The notes beneath the pieces are model-generated. The model saw only the letters and a list, made by a program, of their open reading frames with translations. It was not told where the DNA came from and ran no database searches. From Arthrobacter sp. PAMC25564 (GTDB lineage Bacteria; Actinomycetota; Actinomycetes; Actinomycetales; Micrococcaceae), in NCBI RefSeq assembly GCF_004798705.1, contig NZ_CP039290.1:3038001-3102000 (forward strand): DNA of 64,000 bases, in the 5' to 3' direction. How positions within the stretch are numbered: position 1 is the stretch's first letter; the number at the start of each line of letters is the position of its first letter. The translations under genes were made by a program, and so were the position numbers. Shown in pieces: positions 26,851 to 37,320 of the stretch.

Positions 26851-28692
26851 ATGCATCCCGGAAGCCGCACGGGCATCAATGATCGAAAGCACATCGTGGC
26901 ACGTGAGGATAATCAGGACAACCCGGACGGTTCCCGGTCTGCTGTCCCCGCCACGGGTCCGAGAACGCCGGCCAGCTTCCGGGAGGAACTCTCAACGGAA
27001 GCGAACACCGTCGTCGATGACTCCTGGGCCGGGTCTGCCCCTGCGCAATACGGGGTGGCGCCGCGGGTGCGCATAGGGAACAGCAAATGGTTTAACCTGC
27101 TGTGGTTGCTGCCGATCGGCTTCGTGCTGCTGATCACTGCCGTGGCCGTCGCCAAGGGACTGCGCAGTGTCCCCGCCGTGGCGGAGTTCATCAGGGAATA
27201 TCCGGGCCGGGTTGTTCCGCCCGGGGCCGAAGCCCGGGCCGGGTTCCCTGCCTGGATCGGCTGGCAGCATTTCTTCAACATGCTGCTCCTGATCCCCATC
27301 ATCCGGGCAGGGTTAGCCATCCTTGCCGATCATCCCCGGCTGTACTGGACCCGGCACTCAACCCCGGGCAAGGAATGGTTCCGGATGCAGACGCCGGTAC
27401 CCGCGGACCCGCTGTATACGGCAAAGCAGGACTCCATCACCCTCCCCGACGGCGTGGGCTTGCCGGGCCGGCGGCACTCGATCGGGCTGGCACGCTGGTG
27501 GCACCTGGGTATGGACACGCTCTGGCTGCTCAACGGCCTGATCTTTTACCTTCTCATCTTCACCACGGGTCAGTGGCTCCGCCTGGTGCCCACCAATTGG
27601 GACGTCATCCCCAATGCCCTCTCGATGTCCATCCAGTACGCCTCCCTGAACTGGCCAGCCGACGACAGCTGGGTCGCCTACAACAGTCTCCAGGTCATGG
27701 CCTACTTCATCACGGTCTTTATCGCCGCACCGCTGGCGTTCATCACCGGCCTGGGCATGTCCCCGGCACTGTCCACAAAATTCAGGTGGATCAGCAGGGT
27801 CTTCAGCATCCAGGCCGCCCGGTCGCTGCATTTCCTGGTCCTGGTCTGGTTCCTGCTGTTCATCGTGATGCACGTCTGCCTCGTCGTCGCGACAGAGGCC
27901 TTGCGGAACTTCAACTACATGTACGCGGACCGCAACTCCGGCGACTGGTACGGGTTCTGGATCTTCGCCGCATCCCTGGCCATCATGATCGTGATCTGGG
28001 TGGGCGTCACCCCGCTCACCTACCGGCATCCGAGGATGGTCCAGCGGATCGGGTTTGCACTCATCGGCCCGGCGCAACGGCTGTTCGAGCACCTCGATTC
28101 AAAACCCGGCCGGTACACCGAAAAAGACATTTCCCCCTATATGTGGCACAACGGCAAGTACCCCGAATCCACCGACTACAAAACGCTCCTCGCCACAGGC
28201 TTCGCCGACTACCGCCTCCGTATCTCAGGCCTCGTAAAGAACCCGGTGGAACTCGACCTTGCCCAGCTACACGACCTGACGCACCACGAGCAGATCACCC
28301 AGCACTTCTGCATCCAGGGCTGGTCCAGCGTGGCCAAATGGGGCGGCGTCCCCATGCAAACCATCATCGACCTGGTGCAGCCGGACCCCGAGGCGAAGTG
28401 GGTGATCTTCTACTCCTTCGCCGAAGGATCCGACGGCGGCATCTACTACGACGCGCAGCCGATCGAACAGATGAGCTACCACCTCACCATGCTCGCCTAC
28501 GACATGAACAACGCGCCGCTGACCTACGGACACGGCGCACCGCTGCGACTGCGCAACGAAGTCCAGCTCGGCTTCAAACTCGTCAAATGGATCAAAGGCA
28601 TCGAATTCGTCAAAGACTTCTCCCACATCGGCGGCGGCGAAGGCGGATACAACAACGACCACGAATTCTTCGGCTACCGCCAATCCATCTAG
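26851..28692 (+). CDS. Cytochrome b/b6-like membrane domain fused to a molybdopterin oxidoreductase domain
   Basis: A 613-residue fusion. The first 75 residues are hydrophilic. Residues 76-400 form a five-helix di-haem cytochrome b-like domain with four His in the expected places: FPAWIGWQHFFNM, LARWWHLGMDTLWLL and SLHFLVLVWFLLFIVMHVCL. Residues 440-613 are a sulfite-oxidase-like (YedY/SUOX) Mo-cofactor domain: LRISGLVKNPVELDLAQL, HFCIQGWSSVAKWGGVPM with the Mo-ligating Cys near 487, and NAPLTYGHGAPLRLRNEVQL. There is no Tat signal, so the Mo domain probably faces the cytoplasm. Likely role is reduction of an oxidised S or N compound, or oxidation, with electrons crossing to quinone. Start could be later (GTG 26896). 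Confidence 0.85.
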   Translation: MHPGSRTGINDRKHIVAREDNQDNPDGSRSAVPATGPRTPASFREELSTEANTVVDDSWAGSAPAQYGVAPRVRIGNSKWFNLLWLLPIGFVLLITAVAVAKGLRSVPAVAEFIREYPGRVVPPGAEARAGFPAWIGWQHFFNMLLLIPIIRAGLAILADHPRLYWTRHSTPGKEWFRMQTPVPADPLYTAKQDSITLPDGVGLPGRRHSIGLARWWHLGMDTLWLLNGLIFYLLIFTTGQWLRLVPTNWDVIPNALSMSIQYASLNWPADDSWVAYNSLQVMAYFITVFIAAPLAFITGLGMSPALSTKFRWISRVFSIQAARSLHFLVLVWFLLFIVMHVCLVVATEALRNFNYMYADRNSGDWYGFWIFAASLAIMIVIWVGVTPLTYRHPRMVQRIGFALIGPAQRLFEHLDSKPGRYTEKDISPYMWHNGKYPESTDYKTLLATGFADYRLRISGLVKNPVELDLAQLHDLTHHEQITQHFCIQGWSSVAKWGGVPMQTIIDLVQPDPEAKWVIFYSFAEGSDGGIYYDAQPIEQMSYHLTMLAYDMNNAPLTYGHGAPLRLRNEVQLGFKLVKWIKGIEFVKDFSHIGGGEGGYNNDHEFFGYRQSI

Positions 28693-29288
28693 CAACACGC
28701 CCCACACCCGGCATACCCGACGAAATCCCGAAACCCGCCAAGAGGAGCGGGCGAGGTAGAACAACGCGGCGGCGCAGCTGCCGCCGGGGTCCAGCGGACT
28801 GGGCCCGAGCCGGCATGCAGCGGGTCGACGCGCAGATTGGTGTCGCGGTGACAAAACCCACTGATCCGCGCCTTGTCGCCACCCTGGTAAGGCGCTGCGC
28901 GGCACCACGTCCTGTTGGGGGTCTAAGGTCAGGAAGACCCGCCCCGGGTTTCGGCGCAAAACCACGCCACAGGTACCGGGCCATCGATGTGCTGGATTCA
29001 TCCGCTAGCAAAAAATCCGGTGGCATCCGCGAAGATTCCCAGAACTACCGTCCCCCGTGTTTCCTGGTCGGCGGAGAGGCCGACGCCGTGGAACCCGCTT
29101 CTGTGACGGCCCAATGCATTGCGGCCAGGGATTCGTACGATCCGTCCACCCCTACACGATCCTCGCACCATGCGCATTGCTCACCGCATGGTCGGGATCA
29201 GTTCCGGCCGCGTCAGTGGATCCCGTTCCCAGTCACTAATCGGGTCCTTCCCGAAGTCCTTCTCTTGGGCGCGCCGGACGTAAGCTGG
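28693..29288. other. Intergenic stretch with no supported gene
   Basis: About 600 bases. The long ORF through this region on the plus strand is a shadow of the Mo-oxidoreductase gene and has no protein-like content. I see no RNA gene, repeat or clear hairpin. Confidence 0.45.
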
Positions 29289-29651
29289 CTACCGTCCTAT
29301 CAGGTCGGCCAGGACATGGGCCTCACTGATGTAGGCGGCTTTGGTTGCTGTCAGCAACGTGAGCCGTTGGCCCTTAGCGAGTTCGCGCAGATGGTCAAGC
29401 GCCTGCGCCCGGGCCGGGTCTTTAAGCTCGGCCTTGTAGCGCTTGGCAAACTCGTCGAACTTGGCAGGGTCGTGGCCGTACCATTTGCGCAGCTCCGTTG
29501 ACGGGGAGACGTCTTTGCACCACTCGTCAAGTGCTGCCTTGGCCTTGGTCATCCCGCGGGGCCAGATGTGGTCTACCAGAACCCGTATGCCGTCGTCGTC
29601 CTTGGTCGCATCATAGACCCGGCGCACCTGAACATCCGTTGTAGTCGACAT
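29289..29651 (-). CDS. DUF488 family protein (YeaO-like)
   Basis: A 120-residue cytoplasmic protein with the family blocks VQVRRVYDATKDDDGIRVLV, DHIWPRGMTK, WCKDVSPSTELRKWYGHDP and LTLLTATKAAYISEAHVLAD. Length is standard for YeaO-type DUF488 proteins. The biochemical role is not established. It is a single gene with no operon partner. Confidence 0.9.
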   Translation of the reverse strand: MSTTTDVQVRRVYDATKDDDGIRVLVDHIWPRGMTKAKAALDEWCKDVSPSTELRKWYGHDPAKFDEFAKRYKAELKDPARAQALDHLRELAKGQRLTLLTATKAAYISEAHVLADLIGR

Positions 29652-29888
29652 TCCCCAGCCTCCTCACTGACTTGCGGCACGGCACTGATACCTCCCGGGG
29701 AAAAGTGACGCCCGAAGCGGCGACAGCCCCTGTGGGTCTTCGTCCTCGGTGACATTATGCTCTCCCAATCCGTGTAGGAGCCACATCACCATGAGGATGC
29801 ACCGGACGGCTCAGCAGGCCTGGGCGCGCGGCCCACCTGGCGAGTTCCCCCATTCCTCGGCAGGGCGGCCGACAGGTAAAGTCGTTCC

Positions 29889-30581
29889 GTGAGTATTCTC
29901 CCCGGCTTCCATGCGGCGGACCGGACGTTCTTCGCCCGCGACGTGCTCGACGTTGCACCGGAGCTTCTTGGCTGCGTCCTTCAACGCACGGATGGTCACG
30001 GAACCGTCTCCATCCGGATTACCGAGGTCGAAGCATATGCCGGCGAGCGGGACCCAGGGGCGCATGCCTACCGTGGCAAGACCAATCGGAACAAAACCAT
30101 GTTCGGCCCTGCGGGCCACATCTACTGCTACTTCACCTACGGGATGCACCACGCTATCAATCTCGTCACCGCGCAGCCGGATCAGCCCTACGGTTGCCTC
30201 ATCCGTGCCGGCGACGTCATCGAGGGCGCGGAGCTGGCCCGCGCCCGCCGAGAAGCGAAACCACGCAAAGCACCGCTTCCCGAGCGCCGGCTGGCGTCCG
30301 GTCCGGGCTGCGTAGCCCAGTGTTTTGCCGCGGACCTGACCAATGACGGTGACGACCTCTTCGACGGCCAGTGGCAGTTCCTCGTCCCGGACGACCACAC
30401 CATGGTCCCCCACATCACGGGTCCGCGGGTCGGTCTCAGCGGGCCCGGGGGCGACGGAGCAGTATTTCCCTGGAGATACTGGGTAGACGAGGCACCATCG
30501 GTCTCCGCCTACAAACCGGGGCGCTCCCCGTCATCGACCACCCGTCCACTCCGTACTACCCAGGCAGGAAGCATTGCCTGA
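29889..30581 (+). CDS. DNA-3-methyladenine glycosylase (AAG/MPG family)
   Basis: A 230-residue protein that excises alkylated purines in base-excision repair. It contains ARDVLDVAPELLGCVL, RITEVEAYAGERDPGAHAYR with the catalytic Glu, MFGPAGHIYCYFTYGMHHAI, LIRAGDVIEGAELARARR and GPRVGLSGPG. It starts at GTG 29889 with no other in-frame start nearby. The C-terminus after WRYWVDEAPSVSAYKPG continues for about 22 residues of low-complexity Ser/Thr/Arg beyond the usual end, suggesting the original stop was lost. Confidence 0.92.
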   Translation: MSILPGFHAADRTFFARDVLDVAPELLGCVLQRTDGHGTVSIRITEVEAYAGERDPGAHAYRGKTNRNKTMFGPAGHIYCYFTYGMHHAINLVTAQPDQPYGCLIRAGDVIEGAELARARREAKPRKAPLPERRLASGPGCVAQCFAADLTNDGDDLFDGQWQFLVPDDHTMVPHITGPRVGLSGPGGDGAVFPWRYWVDEAPSVSAYKPGRSPSSTTRPLRTTQAGSIA

Positions 30582-30699
30582 AGGCCGGACAACGCCCGTA
30601 CGGGCCACCGGCAGCGCCCTCGTGGGAGACTACTTCCGGCGGCGGCAGGGGCGTCCGGGCCGTGTGTAGCCGACTCCCCCAGTACTGCATGTAACCAGG

Positions 30700-30891
30700 G
30701 CCAAAGAATCGGCCGGGGCCAACCGCCCTGCGGCGGCCCCGCGGACCGCAGCAACGGAGACCCAGCTGGAACAGGCGCGGACAGCCGAACAAGGCCGCAG
30801 CGAGGCGGCCGCGGCGCGGGCAGACGCGCTGCAAAAGGCACACGAGGCGCTCCTGCCCCGCATCATGCCGGAAACCCCGGTCTCCGAATAA
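30700..30891 (+). pseudogene. Coiled-coil gene fragment, C-terminal
   Basis: The frame ending at TAA 30891 reads TQLEQARTAEQGRSEAAAAR and ADALQKAHEALLPRIMPETP, a charged Ala-rich coiled coil. No start or family can be assigned. Such sequences occur at the ends of plasmid DNA-binding proteins, but that is a guess. The rest of 30582-31000 shows nothing else. Confidence 0.25.
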
Positions 30892-31038
30892 TCCACTCCA
30901 GGCGAAAGTGAGCTTTCGGGGACGGCCGTTACGAAATATCCGTCCCTGCCTTCCAACGGAACGAGTATTACGAGGTCATAGTCGCGAGCCATCCTTCGAC
31001 GGTTGCTCGCAGCCCCCCTCGGTGACGTGCGCAAACGC

Positions 31039-31547
31039 ATGGACATGATGTCCGCCGACACCCGCTGCCTCACCCCGGCGCCCGCCTTACCGGCAGCGTC
31101 CTGCCCATCCAGGTCTGGGAAGGCGACAACCTCGCCATCCACCGCGGCCTCGATGAGCCCAAACCCGGCGACGTCCTTGTCAACGCCGTCACCAACCGGT
31201 CCGTCTTCGGCGGCATACTGGCCGAAATCTGCCTCAGCAAAGGCGTCACCGGAGTCATCATCGACGGCGCCGTCCGCGACATCGAAGAAATGAACGAAAT
31301 GGGCGTGGCCGTGTTCGCCCGCGGCACCGTACCGGCTGGTCCCTCCAAGAACGGCCCCGGTTACGTCGGCAAGCCCGTCGCCTGCGGCAACGTCGTCTGC
31401 AACCCCGGCGACGTCGTCATCCGCGGTGCAGACGGAATCGTCGTCGTCCCCCAGTCCGAACTCAACGAAACCGTTCAGGCACTGCCCGGCGAGGAAGACA
31501 TCGAACGACAGATCCGATCCCAAATCAAAGAAGCCGTGACGCACTAA
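31039..31547 (+). pseudogene. RraA-family aldolase-like protein, N-truncated and frameshifted
   Basis: From about 31090 the frame encodes TGSVLPIQVWEGDNLAIHRG, KPGDVLVNAVTNRSVFGGIL, GVTGVIIDGAVRDIEEM and VAVFARGTVPAGPSKNGPGY. These are the conserved RraA / 4-hydroxy-4-methyl-2-oxoglutarate aldolase blocks, with the metal and substrate Asp/Arg in DGAVRD. The start MDMMSADTRCLTP is in another frame, so a shift lies near 31085. The first 40-50 residues of the family are missing. Confidence 0.7.
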
Positions 31548-31573
31548 CCCCGCCGGGCAACCAACGAAACCAC

Positions 31574-31604
31574 GAGGCTGCGGCCGCACCGCGGCCGCAG
31601 CCTC
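31574..31604. terminator. Hairpin between the rraA relic and the DUF202 gene
   Basis: A perfect 14-bp stem, GAGGCTGCGGCCGC, with loop ACC and its complement. It lies between convergent genes, which fits a bidirectional terminator. The T tract is poor (TCCCTATTT). Confidence 0.6.
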
Positions 31605-31612
31605 TCCCTATT

Positions 31613-31750
31613 TCAGCCCCCGGAGAACAGCCCGTGAGTTGGCAACCAGCGCAAAGAGATGGCATTGGCGGCGAGAAGCGCCACCAATGTGCGGCCCCAA
31701 GCCAGTTCGGTTCGTTCTGGCTGGAGCCCGGGAGCGCTGTGCAGGGCCAC
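31613..31750 (-). CDS. Short DUF202-like membrane protein
   Basis: A 45-residue product from a GTG start, reading ALHSAPGLQPERTELAWGRT and LVALLAANAISLRWLPTHG. The block LQPERTxLAWxRT is the start of DUF202 proteins, which usually have about 100 residues and three helices; here only one is left. The start lies two bases beyond the stop of the 34-residue gene upstream, indicating coupling. Probably 3'-truncated. Confidence 0.55.
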   Translation of the reverse strand: MALHSAPGLQPERTELAWGRTLVALLAANAISLRWLPTHGLFSGG

Positions 31751-31752
31751 AG

Positions 31753-31857
31753 TCAGTTTTGCAGTATCAGAAAAAATGATAAGGCTGCGACGAGGGTTAC
31801 CCCGAAGGCGAGCAGCGGCACGATCAAAGGCGGCGGCAACGGCACGTTGGCGCGCAT
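31753..31857 (-). CDS. 34-residue single-helix membrane peptide
   Basis: GAAAGGAGC precedes the ATG at 31857. The product reads MRANVPLPPPLIVPLLAFGV and TLVAALSFFLILQN, one transmembrane helix. It is coupled to the DUF202-like gene. It could be a genuine small protein or the last helix of a damaged first DUF202 gene. Confidence 0.4.
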   Translation of the reverse strand: MRANVPLPPPLIVPLLAFGVTLVAALSFFLILQN

Positions 31858-32387
31858 GCTCCTTTCTACCGACAGCCAGCGCACGGCGGCTCAGGCCAAC
31901 CCCGGATCTACCGCTATTCCGACACTCCCCTCCGCTCTGGACGAATGTTCTCCGAAGCGTCGGTGGGCCGCTGAGTCCGGCCTTTGGACCCCGGATGCTC
32001 GGCCAAACATTCGCATTGCGTGCCTGAACGGGTTTTAGGCGGGCACTGGAAAGGTGAGTCAATCCAAGAAGTCGGGATAGATCGCATTGCCACGCGGCTC
32101 CGGCTTTGGGCCGATTCACTTCCAGGGTTCCCGGGTCCAGCCTCGGCTTCAGTCCTTGAGAAGCTGCTCCAGCAGCTCGTGCCTGTAGTGGAGCAAGAAC
32201 TCGTGCCGGTAGTGAAGTCCAATCCAGGGGGATGCAGTCAGTTCGTCAATATTGACAGCCTGTCGAGGTGCTGGTGCTTCTTCTGCGGAAGGAGTCCGAT
32301 CCGGCACACGTGACCGGAAAGCCTTCTGAACAGGGCCATTTGGAGGAACCCGACGTCCGTGCATGGTCGCTTCTCTCGTCTGTCGTG
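31858..32387. other. Intergenic stretch with no supported gene
   Basis: About 530 bases upstream of the small DUF202-type genes and downstream of pntB. ORFs in it are shadows or chance frames. No repeat or RNA gene was seen. Confidence 0.45.
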
Positions 32388-33863
32388 TTAGAAGGCGCGG
32401 AGGATGTCTTCGACGCGTTGTTTGGCGTCGCCGAAGAGCATCTGGGAGTTGTCTCGGTAGAACAGTGGGTTTTGGACGCCGGCGTAGCCGGCGGCCATCG
32501 AGCGTTTGAACACGACGACGTTGTCGGCTTCCCAGACCCTGAGGACTGGCATGCCGGCGATGGGGCTGGACGGGTCCTCGGCCGCGGCGGGGTTGACGGT
32601 GTCGTTGGCCCCGATGACGAGGACGACCGAGGTCCCGTCCAGGTCTTCGTTGATTTCGTCCATTTCCAAGACGATGTCGTAGGGGACTTTGGCTTCGGCG
32701 AGTAGCACGTTCATGTGTCCGGGCAGGCGTCCGGCGACGGGGTGGATGCCGAACCTGACGTTGACGCCGCGTTCGCGGAGCTGGTGGGCGAGTTCGGCGA
32801 CGGGGTACTGGGCCTGGGCGACTGCCATGCCGTAGCCAGGGGTGATGACGACGCTGGAGGCGTTGGTGAGCAGTTCGGCGGTGGCCTGGGCGGTGATTTC
32901 GCGGTGCTCGCCGTACTCTTTGTCCGCTGCGGCGGGGGCGGCGATGCCGAAGCCGCCGGCGATCACGGAGATGAAAGACCGGTTCATGGCCTTGCACATG
33001 ATGTAGGACAGGTACGCGCCGGAGGAGCCGACCAGGGCGCCGGTGATGATGAGCAGGTCATTGTTCAGGAGGAATCCCGCGGCGGCGGCGGCCCAGCCGG
33101 AGTAGCTGTTGAGCATGGACACGACGACGGGCATGTCGCCACCGCCGATGGACGCCACCAGGTGCCAGCCCAACCCCAGCGCCAGCACGGTGACCACAAC
33201 GAGCAGCCACAGCTGGGAGTCATTGACGTACCAGACCGTGAGGGTGATGAAGGCGGCGAGGGCGCCGAGGTTGATCGCGTTCTTGCCCGGCAGCATCAGC
33301 GGTGAGGACTTCATCCGGGCCGAGAGTTTCAGGAACGCCACGATCGAGCCGGTGAATGTCACCGCGCCGATGAACACGCCGACGAAGACCTCGGCGTGGT
33401 GGACAGCCATCAGGTCCGCGGACAGGGCCGGGGCTTCGAGGTGCCCGTTCCAGCCGACCAGTACCGCGGCGAGACCAACGAAGCTGTGCAGCAGCGCGAT
33501 CAGTTCGGGCATCCCGGTCATTTCCACCACGCGGGCACGCCAGAGCCCGATGGCCCCGCCGATGAGCACCGCGGCCACCAGCAGCACCAGCCCGGTCAGG
33601 CCGTGGCCGGTGCCCCAGGCGCCCTGGACGGTCAGCCAGATGGTCGCGGCCAGGGCGATGACCATCCCGGTGATGCCGTAGATGACCCCGGTGCGGGCTT
33701 TCTCGTGCTTGCTCAAACCGGCGAGGCTGAGGATGAACAGCAGGGCTGCGACGATGTAGGCCGCCCCCGCGATCGAGTCGGCGGTCAACGGACCGGAGAC
33801 GGTGTCAGACACGGTAAGGCTCCTCATAAGTGTTGCTGCTGCTGCTTCGGGTACGGCGCTCAT
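32388..33863 (-). CDS. pntB: NAD(P) transhydrogenase subunit beta
   Basis: A 491-residue PntB. Nine membrane helices come first ([20 protein letters not shown] onwards, with [20 protein letters not shown]), followed by the NADP(H)-binding domain [23 protein letters not shown] (nucleotide loop), [37 protein letters not shown] and [19 protein letters not shown]. With PntA it couples hydride transfer from NADH to NADP+ to proton entry. Start overlaps the pntA stop by four bases. Confidence 0.97.
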   Translation of the reverse strand: MSAVPEAAAATLMRSLTVSDTVSGPLTADSIAGAAYIVAALLFILSLAGLSKHEKARTGVIYGITGMVIALAATIWLTVQGAWGTGHGLTGLVLLVAAVLIGGAIGLWRARVVEMTGMPELIALLHSFVGLAAVLVGWNGHLEAPALSADLMAVHHAEVFVGVFIGAVTFTGSIVAFLKLSARMKSSPLMLPGKNAINLGALAAFITLTVWYVNDSQLWLLVVVTVLALGLGWHLVASIGGGDMPVVVSMLNSYSGWAAAAAGFLLNNDLLIITGALVGSSGAYLSYIMCKAMNRSFISVIAGGFGIAAPAAADKEYGEHREITAQATAELLTNASSVVITPGYGMAVAQAQYPVAELAHQLRERGVNVRFGIHPVAGRLPGHMNVLLAEAKVPYDIVLEMDEINEDLDGTSVVLVIGANDTVNPAAAEDPSSPIAGMPVLRVWEADNVVVFKRSMAAGYAGVQNPLFYRDNSQMLFGDAKQRVEDILRAF

Positions 33864-35416
33864 GAACGTGCCTTCTCACCGCGGGAGAACATTGCGAGCA
33901 TCCGCCGGGTGACGGCGAAGCCGCCGAAGATGTTTATACTGGCCAGCAGGACCGCGACGGCGGCGAGGACCTGCATGACCGGGTTCTCCGAGGTGACCTG
34001 CAGCAGTGCACCGACCACGATGATCCCCGAGATCGCGTTCGTCACAGACATCAGCGGGGTATGCAGGGCGTGGTGGACTTTGCCGATGACGTAGAAGCCG
34101 ACCACGATGGAGAGCATCAGCACCGTGAAGTGCTGCGGCAACGGCGCCGGGGCCACCGCATTCACCAGGAACAGCACAGCAATGCCCGCAGCAAACAAGC
34201 CCGCTTTGCCCGCGGCGCTCAGGCCCGCTTTCTTCTTCGGTGTCGTGCTTTCCGCTGCCGGGGCCTGGGTCTTGGCTGCCGGCGCGGCGGAGACCTGGAC
34301 CGGGGGTGGCGGCCAGGTCTTCTCCCCGTCCCGGACCACGGTCACCGAGCGCTGCACCACATCATCAAAGTCGATCCGCAGGACCCCATCCTTGTCCTTG
34401 GTCAGGAGCTTGATCAGGTTCAGCATGTTCGTCCCGAACAGCTGGGAGGCCTGGGCCGGCAACCGGGCCGGGAGATCCGTGTAACCCAGGATCACCACAC
34501 CGTTCTCCGTCACCACCCGTTCCCCGGCCACGGAGCCTTCGACGTTCCCGCCCTGCCCAGCAGCCATGTCAACGATGATGCTGCCGGCCTTCATGCCCGC
34601 CACATCGGAGGCGGTGAGCAGCTTCGGCGCCGGGCGCCCCGGGATCAGGGCCGTGGTGATGATGATGTCCACATCCCGTGCCTGCTCCGAGTAAATCTCC
34701 GCCGCGCGGGCGTTGTACGCCTCGGACGTAACATTCGCATACCCGTCCGAGGACTGCATCTCTTCGGCGACCTCAACCTTGAGGTAGGTCCCACCGATGG
34801 ACTTCACCTGGTCAGCGACCTCGGGCCTCGGGTCCGTCGCGCGCACGATCGCACCCAGGCTGCTCGCCGCCCCGATCGCCGCCAGACCCGCCACACCCGC
34901 ACCGGCGATCAGGACCTTCGCCGGCGGAACCTTGCCCGCAGCAGTCACCTGACCGGTGAAAAACCTGCCGAATTCGTGGGCTGCCTCGATCACGGCCCGG
35001 TAGCCGGCGATGTTCGCCATCGAGCTTAGGACGTCCATCGACTGTGCCCGCGAGATCCGCGGCACGGCATCCAGGGCAAGCGCCGTGATGGGACGTGCAG
35101 CCAATGCCTCCACCAGCTCAGGGCGCAGGCCCGGGCTCAGCGACCCGATCAACGTCGCCCCGTCAGCCAGACGTCCGATCTCATCCTCGCTCGGCGGGTT
35201 AATCCGCAGCACCACCTCGCTGCCCCATGCCTCATCAGCGCCCACAATCAGGGCACCCGCTTCGGCATAAGCAGGGTCAGGGAAGGACGCTGACTCCCCC
35301 GCACCTTTCTCGACCACGACGTCGTAGCCTAACTCCAACAGTTGCCTGACCGTGGTGGGCGTCGCCGCCACCCTTGTCTCGCGGCCCAGTTCGGCCACGA
35401 TCCCGATACGTGTCAC
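33860..35416 (-). CDS. pntA: NAD(P) transhydrogenase subunit alpha
   Basis: A 518-residue PntA with both halves in one chain. Domain I (residues 1-375) includes [19 protein letters not shown], the NAD-binding [20 protein letters not shown], and the RQD-type loop region. The linker at 380-400 is Ala/Pro-rich. The C-terminal membrane part has four helices ([20 protein letters not shown] and on). Many actinobacteria split this gene into pntAA/pntAB; the fused form here is the E. coli arrangement. First gene of the pntAB operon. Confidence 0.97.
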   Translation of the reverse strand: MTRIGIVAELGRETRVAATPTTVRQLLELGYDVVVEKGAGESASFPDPAYAEAGALIVGADEAWGSEVVLRINPPSEDEIGRLADGATLIGSLSPGLRPELVEALAARPITALALDAVPRISRAQSMDVLSSMANIAGYRAVIEAAHEFGRFFTGQVTAAGKVPPAKVLIAGAGVAGLAAIGAASSLGAIVRATDPRPEVADQVKSIGGTYLKVEVAEEMQSSDGYANVTSEAYNARAAEIYSEQARDVDIIITTALIPGRPAPKLLTASDVAGMKAGSIIVDMAAGQGGNVEGSVAGERVVTENGVVILGYTDLPARLPAQASQLFGTNMLNLIKLLTKDKDGVLRIDFDDVVQRSVTVVRDGEKTWPPPPVQVSAAPAAKTQAPAAESTTPKKKAGLSAAGKAGLFAAGIAVLFLVNAVAPAPLPQHFTVLMLSIVVGFYVIGKVHHALHTPLMSVTNAISGIIVVGALLQVTSENPVMQVLAAVAVLLASINIFGGFAVTRRMLAMFSRGEKARS

Positions 35417-35694
35417 TTGCGCTCTCTCTCATCCATCTGGTTAGCCCGGAAGGGGTTCCGCTCCGGGCCCGGTCGGCCTCTGTTCAGTTCTCTCTGGAGA
35501 CCTCACCGCAACGCTTATGTGCCACCTCAGCTCCGGAACGGTCCCGAGCACCTCGTTGCCGAACGGCGACAATATTCTTACGAGGTACGGCGGAAGAGTG
35601 AAGCGAGGGCATGGCCGTCGCCGATGCAGCGCGGCTGCGGCCTTGTTTCCCGCTGATGAGTGTGGACGACGGCGCACGGAAAACGGCCAGGCTG
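35417..35694. promoter_or_regulatory. Leader region upstream of pntA
   Basis: About 280 bases between the small gene at 35695 and pntA, with no gene visible. The pntAB promoter is expected here. No specific operator was recognised. Confidence 0.3.
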
Positions 35695-35904
35695 TTAGCG
35701 ACTCTTTTCGTGGATAGTTCCGCAGGGCACGCTGGCGTCTACCTGCACGGTGTAGCTGGTCGCATCGTGTCTGGTGATCAGGATGCCGTGCCTGTGTTCC
35801 AGGGCAGCCGGTATCAGGTGATTCACCGCCTCGCCGAGTCGGTCGTCTCTGCTTTCGGCGGAATGAACGGCGACGTCGAGGGTAAATGGGGCAGATGAGT
35901 TCAT
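35695..35904 (-). CDS. Small conserved hypothetical protein (69 aa)
   Basis: ATG at 35904 gives MNSSAPFTLDVAVHSAESRD, a helix HLIPAALEHRHGILITRHD, then TSYTVQVDASVPCGTIHEKS. This beta-alpha-beta layout, with the GILITRHD and VDxxVPCG blocks, resembles short proteins I recall from Arthrobacter but that have no function assigned. The ORF extends upstream without family-like sequence. It lies upstream of pntA in the same direction; co-expression is possible but the gap is 278 bases. Confidence 0.6.
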   Translation of the reverse strand: MNSSAPFTLDVAVHSAESRDDRLGEAVNHLIPAALEHRHGILITRHDATSYTVQVDASVPCGTIHEKSR

Positions 35905-36132
35905 GGCTGTGTCGTTTCGGAGATTGGCGGTGGTGTGGTTGGCTAGGTGGCGGCATCCGGTTCCGGGTGTCCGGCTCGCTTCAGTGGCCTTGTCCTGCAG
36001 TGGTATCACGCTGGTGCTGAGTGGCTGCCCTCTTTGACGCTCCATGCCACGGGCAGGAGGCCGTGCCCGGGGTAAAGGGCCGAAACCGACGCATAGAGGC
36101 CGGCCTCGACCGTCAATTCAGACTAACAATCG

Positions 36133-37281
36133 CTAGAGCAGCCTCAGAAGCGTGGCGTTGGCCTGGCCGCCGCCCTCGCACATCGTCTGCAGTCCGTATT
36201 CAATTCCGTTGTCCCGCATGTGGTAGAGCATGGTGGTCATCAGACGCGCGCCGCTCCCGCCGAGGGGATGGCCCAGGGCGATGGCGCCTCCGTTCGGATT
36301 CAGCCGCGATTCGTCGGCTCCTGTCTCCCGAAGCCACGCCAGGACCACCGAGGCGAAGGCCTCATTGACTTCAAAGGTCCCAACGTCTCCGATCTTGATC
36401 CCCTTCCGGGCCAGCAGCTTTTCAGTAGCCGGGATGGGACCGGTGAGCATCGGCATCGGCTCCGACCCCACCACCGCGACCGTGTCGATGGCAGCGATGG
36501 GCGTCAGCCCGAGTTCGTGTGCCCGCTCGGCGGTCATGATCAACAAGGCGGCCGCACCGTCACTGATCTGTGAGGCGTTCGCCGCCGTGATCATACCGCC
36601 TTCGGTGAAGGCCGATCGTACTTCTGCCAGGCTGTCCAGGCTGCCGCCGCGCCGGATGCCTTCATCGGTGTCAAAGACACCGGCGTCAGTCTTCACCGGG
36701 ACAATCTGGGTCTTGAAGGCACCGCGGTCGATGGCAGCCGCGGCTTTCGCATGGGAGGTCAGCGCGAATTGATCCAACTCCTGCCGGGTCAGCCCCCACT
36801 TCCGGGCGATCTGTTCGGCTCCGATGCCCTGGTTCGGGAATTCGTCGCCGTAGCGTTCGATGTAGCCCCGGCCAAAGGGCGACTGGCCTTCGGGTACCGC
36901 CGACCACATCGGGATCCGCGACATGGATTCGACGCCGCCGGCCACGGCGATGTCACAATGCCCGGCGGTGACGCTCGCCGCTGCAAAGTTCACCGCTTGC
37001 TGCGACGATCCGCACTGCCTGTCGACCGTGGTCCCCGGGACATGCTCAGGCCAGTCGGCCGACAGGACCGCCGTGCGAGCGATATTGAAGCTTTGCTCCC
37101 CCACCTGACTCACGCAGCCCCATACAACGTCCTCGACCAGGCCTGGGTCGATCCCGCTGCGCGACGCTAATGCCCGCAGGACGGTGGCGGACAGGTCCGC
37201 GGGGTGGATGCCGGAAAGCGACCCGTTGCGCTTGCCGATGGGAGTGCGGACTGCTTCGACGATGACTGCTTCACGCTGCAT
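36133..37281 (-). CDS. Acetyl-CoA acetyltransferase (thiolase)
   Basis: A 382-residue type II/degradative thiolase. Catalytic residues are Cys in [18 protein letters not shown] (about 89), His in [18 protein letters not shown] and Cys in MCEGGGQANATLL. It should cleave 3-ketoacyl-CoA with CoA, or make acetoacetyl-CoA. It is the last gene of the leftward operon 42080-36133, 39 bases after the cytochrome b-like gene. It has clear similarity in all motifs to the thiolase at 46204, so the two are likely paralogues with different chain or branch preference. Confidence 0.95.
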   Translation of the reverse strand: MQREAVIVEAVRTPIGKRNGSLSGIHPADLSATVLRALASRSGIDPGLVEDVVWGCVSQVGEQSFNIARTAVLSADWPEHVPGTTVDRQCGSSQQAVNFAAASVTAGHCDIAVAGGVESMSRIPMWSAVPEGQSPFGRGYIERYGDEFPNQGIGAEQIARKWGLTRQELDQFALTSHAKAAAAIDRGAFKTQIVPVKTDAGVFDTDEGIRRGGSLDSLAEVRSAFTEGGMITAANASQISDGAAALLIMTAERAHELGLTPIAAIDTVAVVGSEPMPMLTGPIPATEKLLARKGIKIGDVGTFEVNEAFASVVLAWLRETGADESRLNPNGGAIALGHPLGGSGARLMTTMLYHMRDNGIEYGLQTMCEGGGQANATLLRLL

Positions 37282-37320
37282 GTCTGCCTTTCGGTTTGAA
37301 GTTGGTGGGAAGGGGGTATC

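Noticed and set aside
27102..29501. 799-codon ORF on the plus strand
   Set aside because: It is the +1 shadow of the Mo-oxidoreductase gene: Arg/Pro/His-rich with no domain, made possible by high GC.
32149..32997. 282-codon minus-strand ORF over the pntB end
   Set aside because: Arg/His-rich shadow of pntB in another frame.
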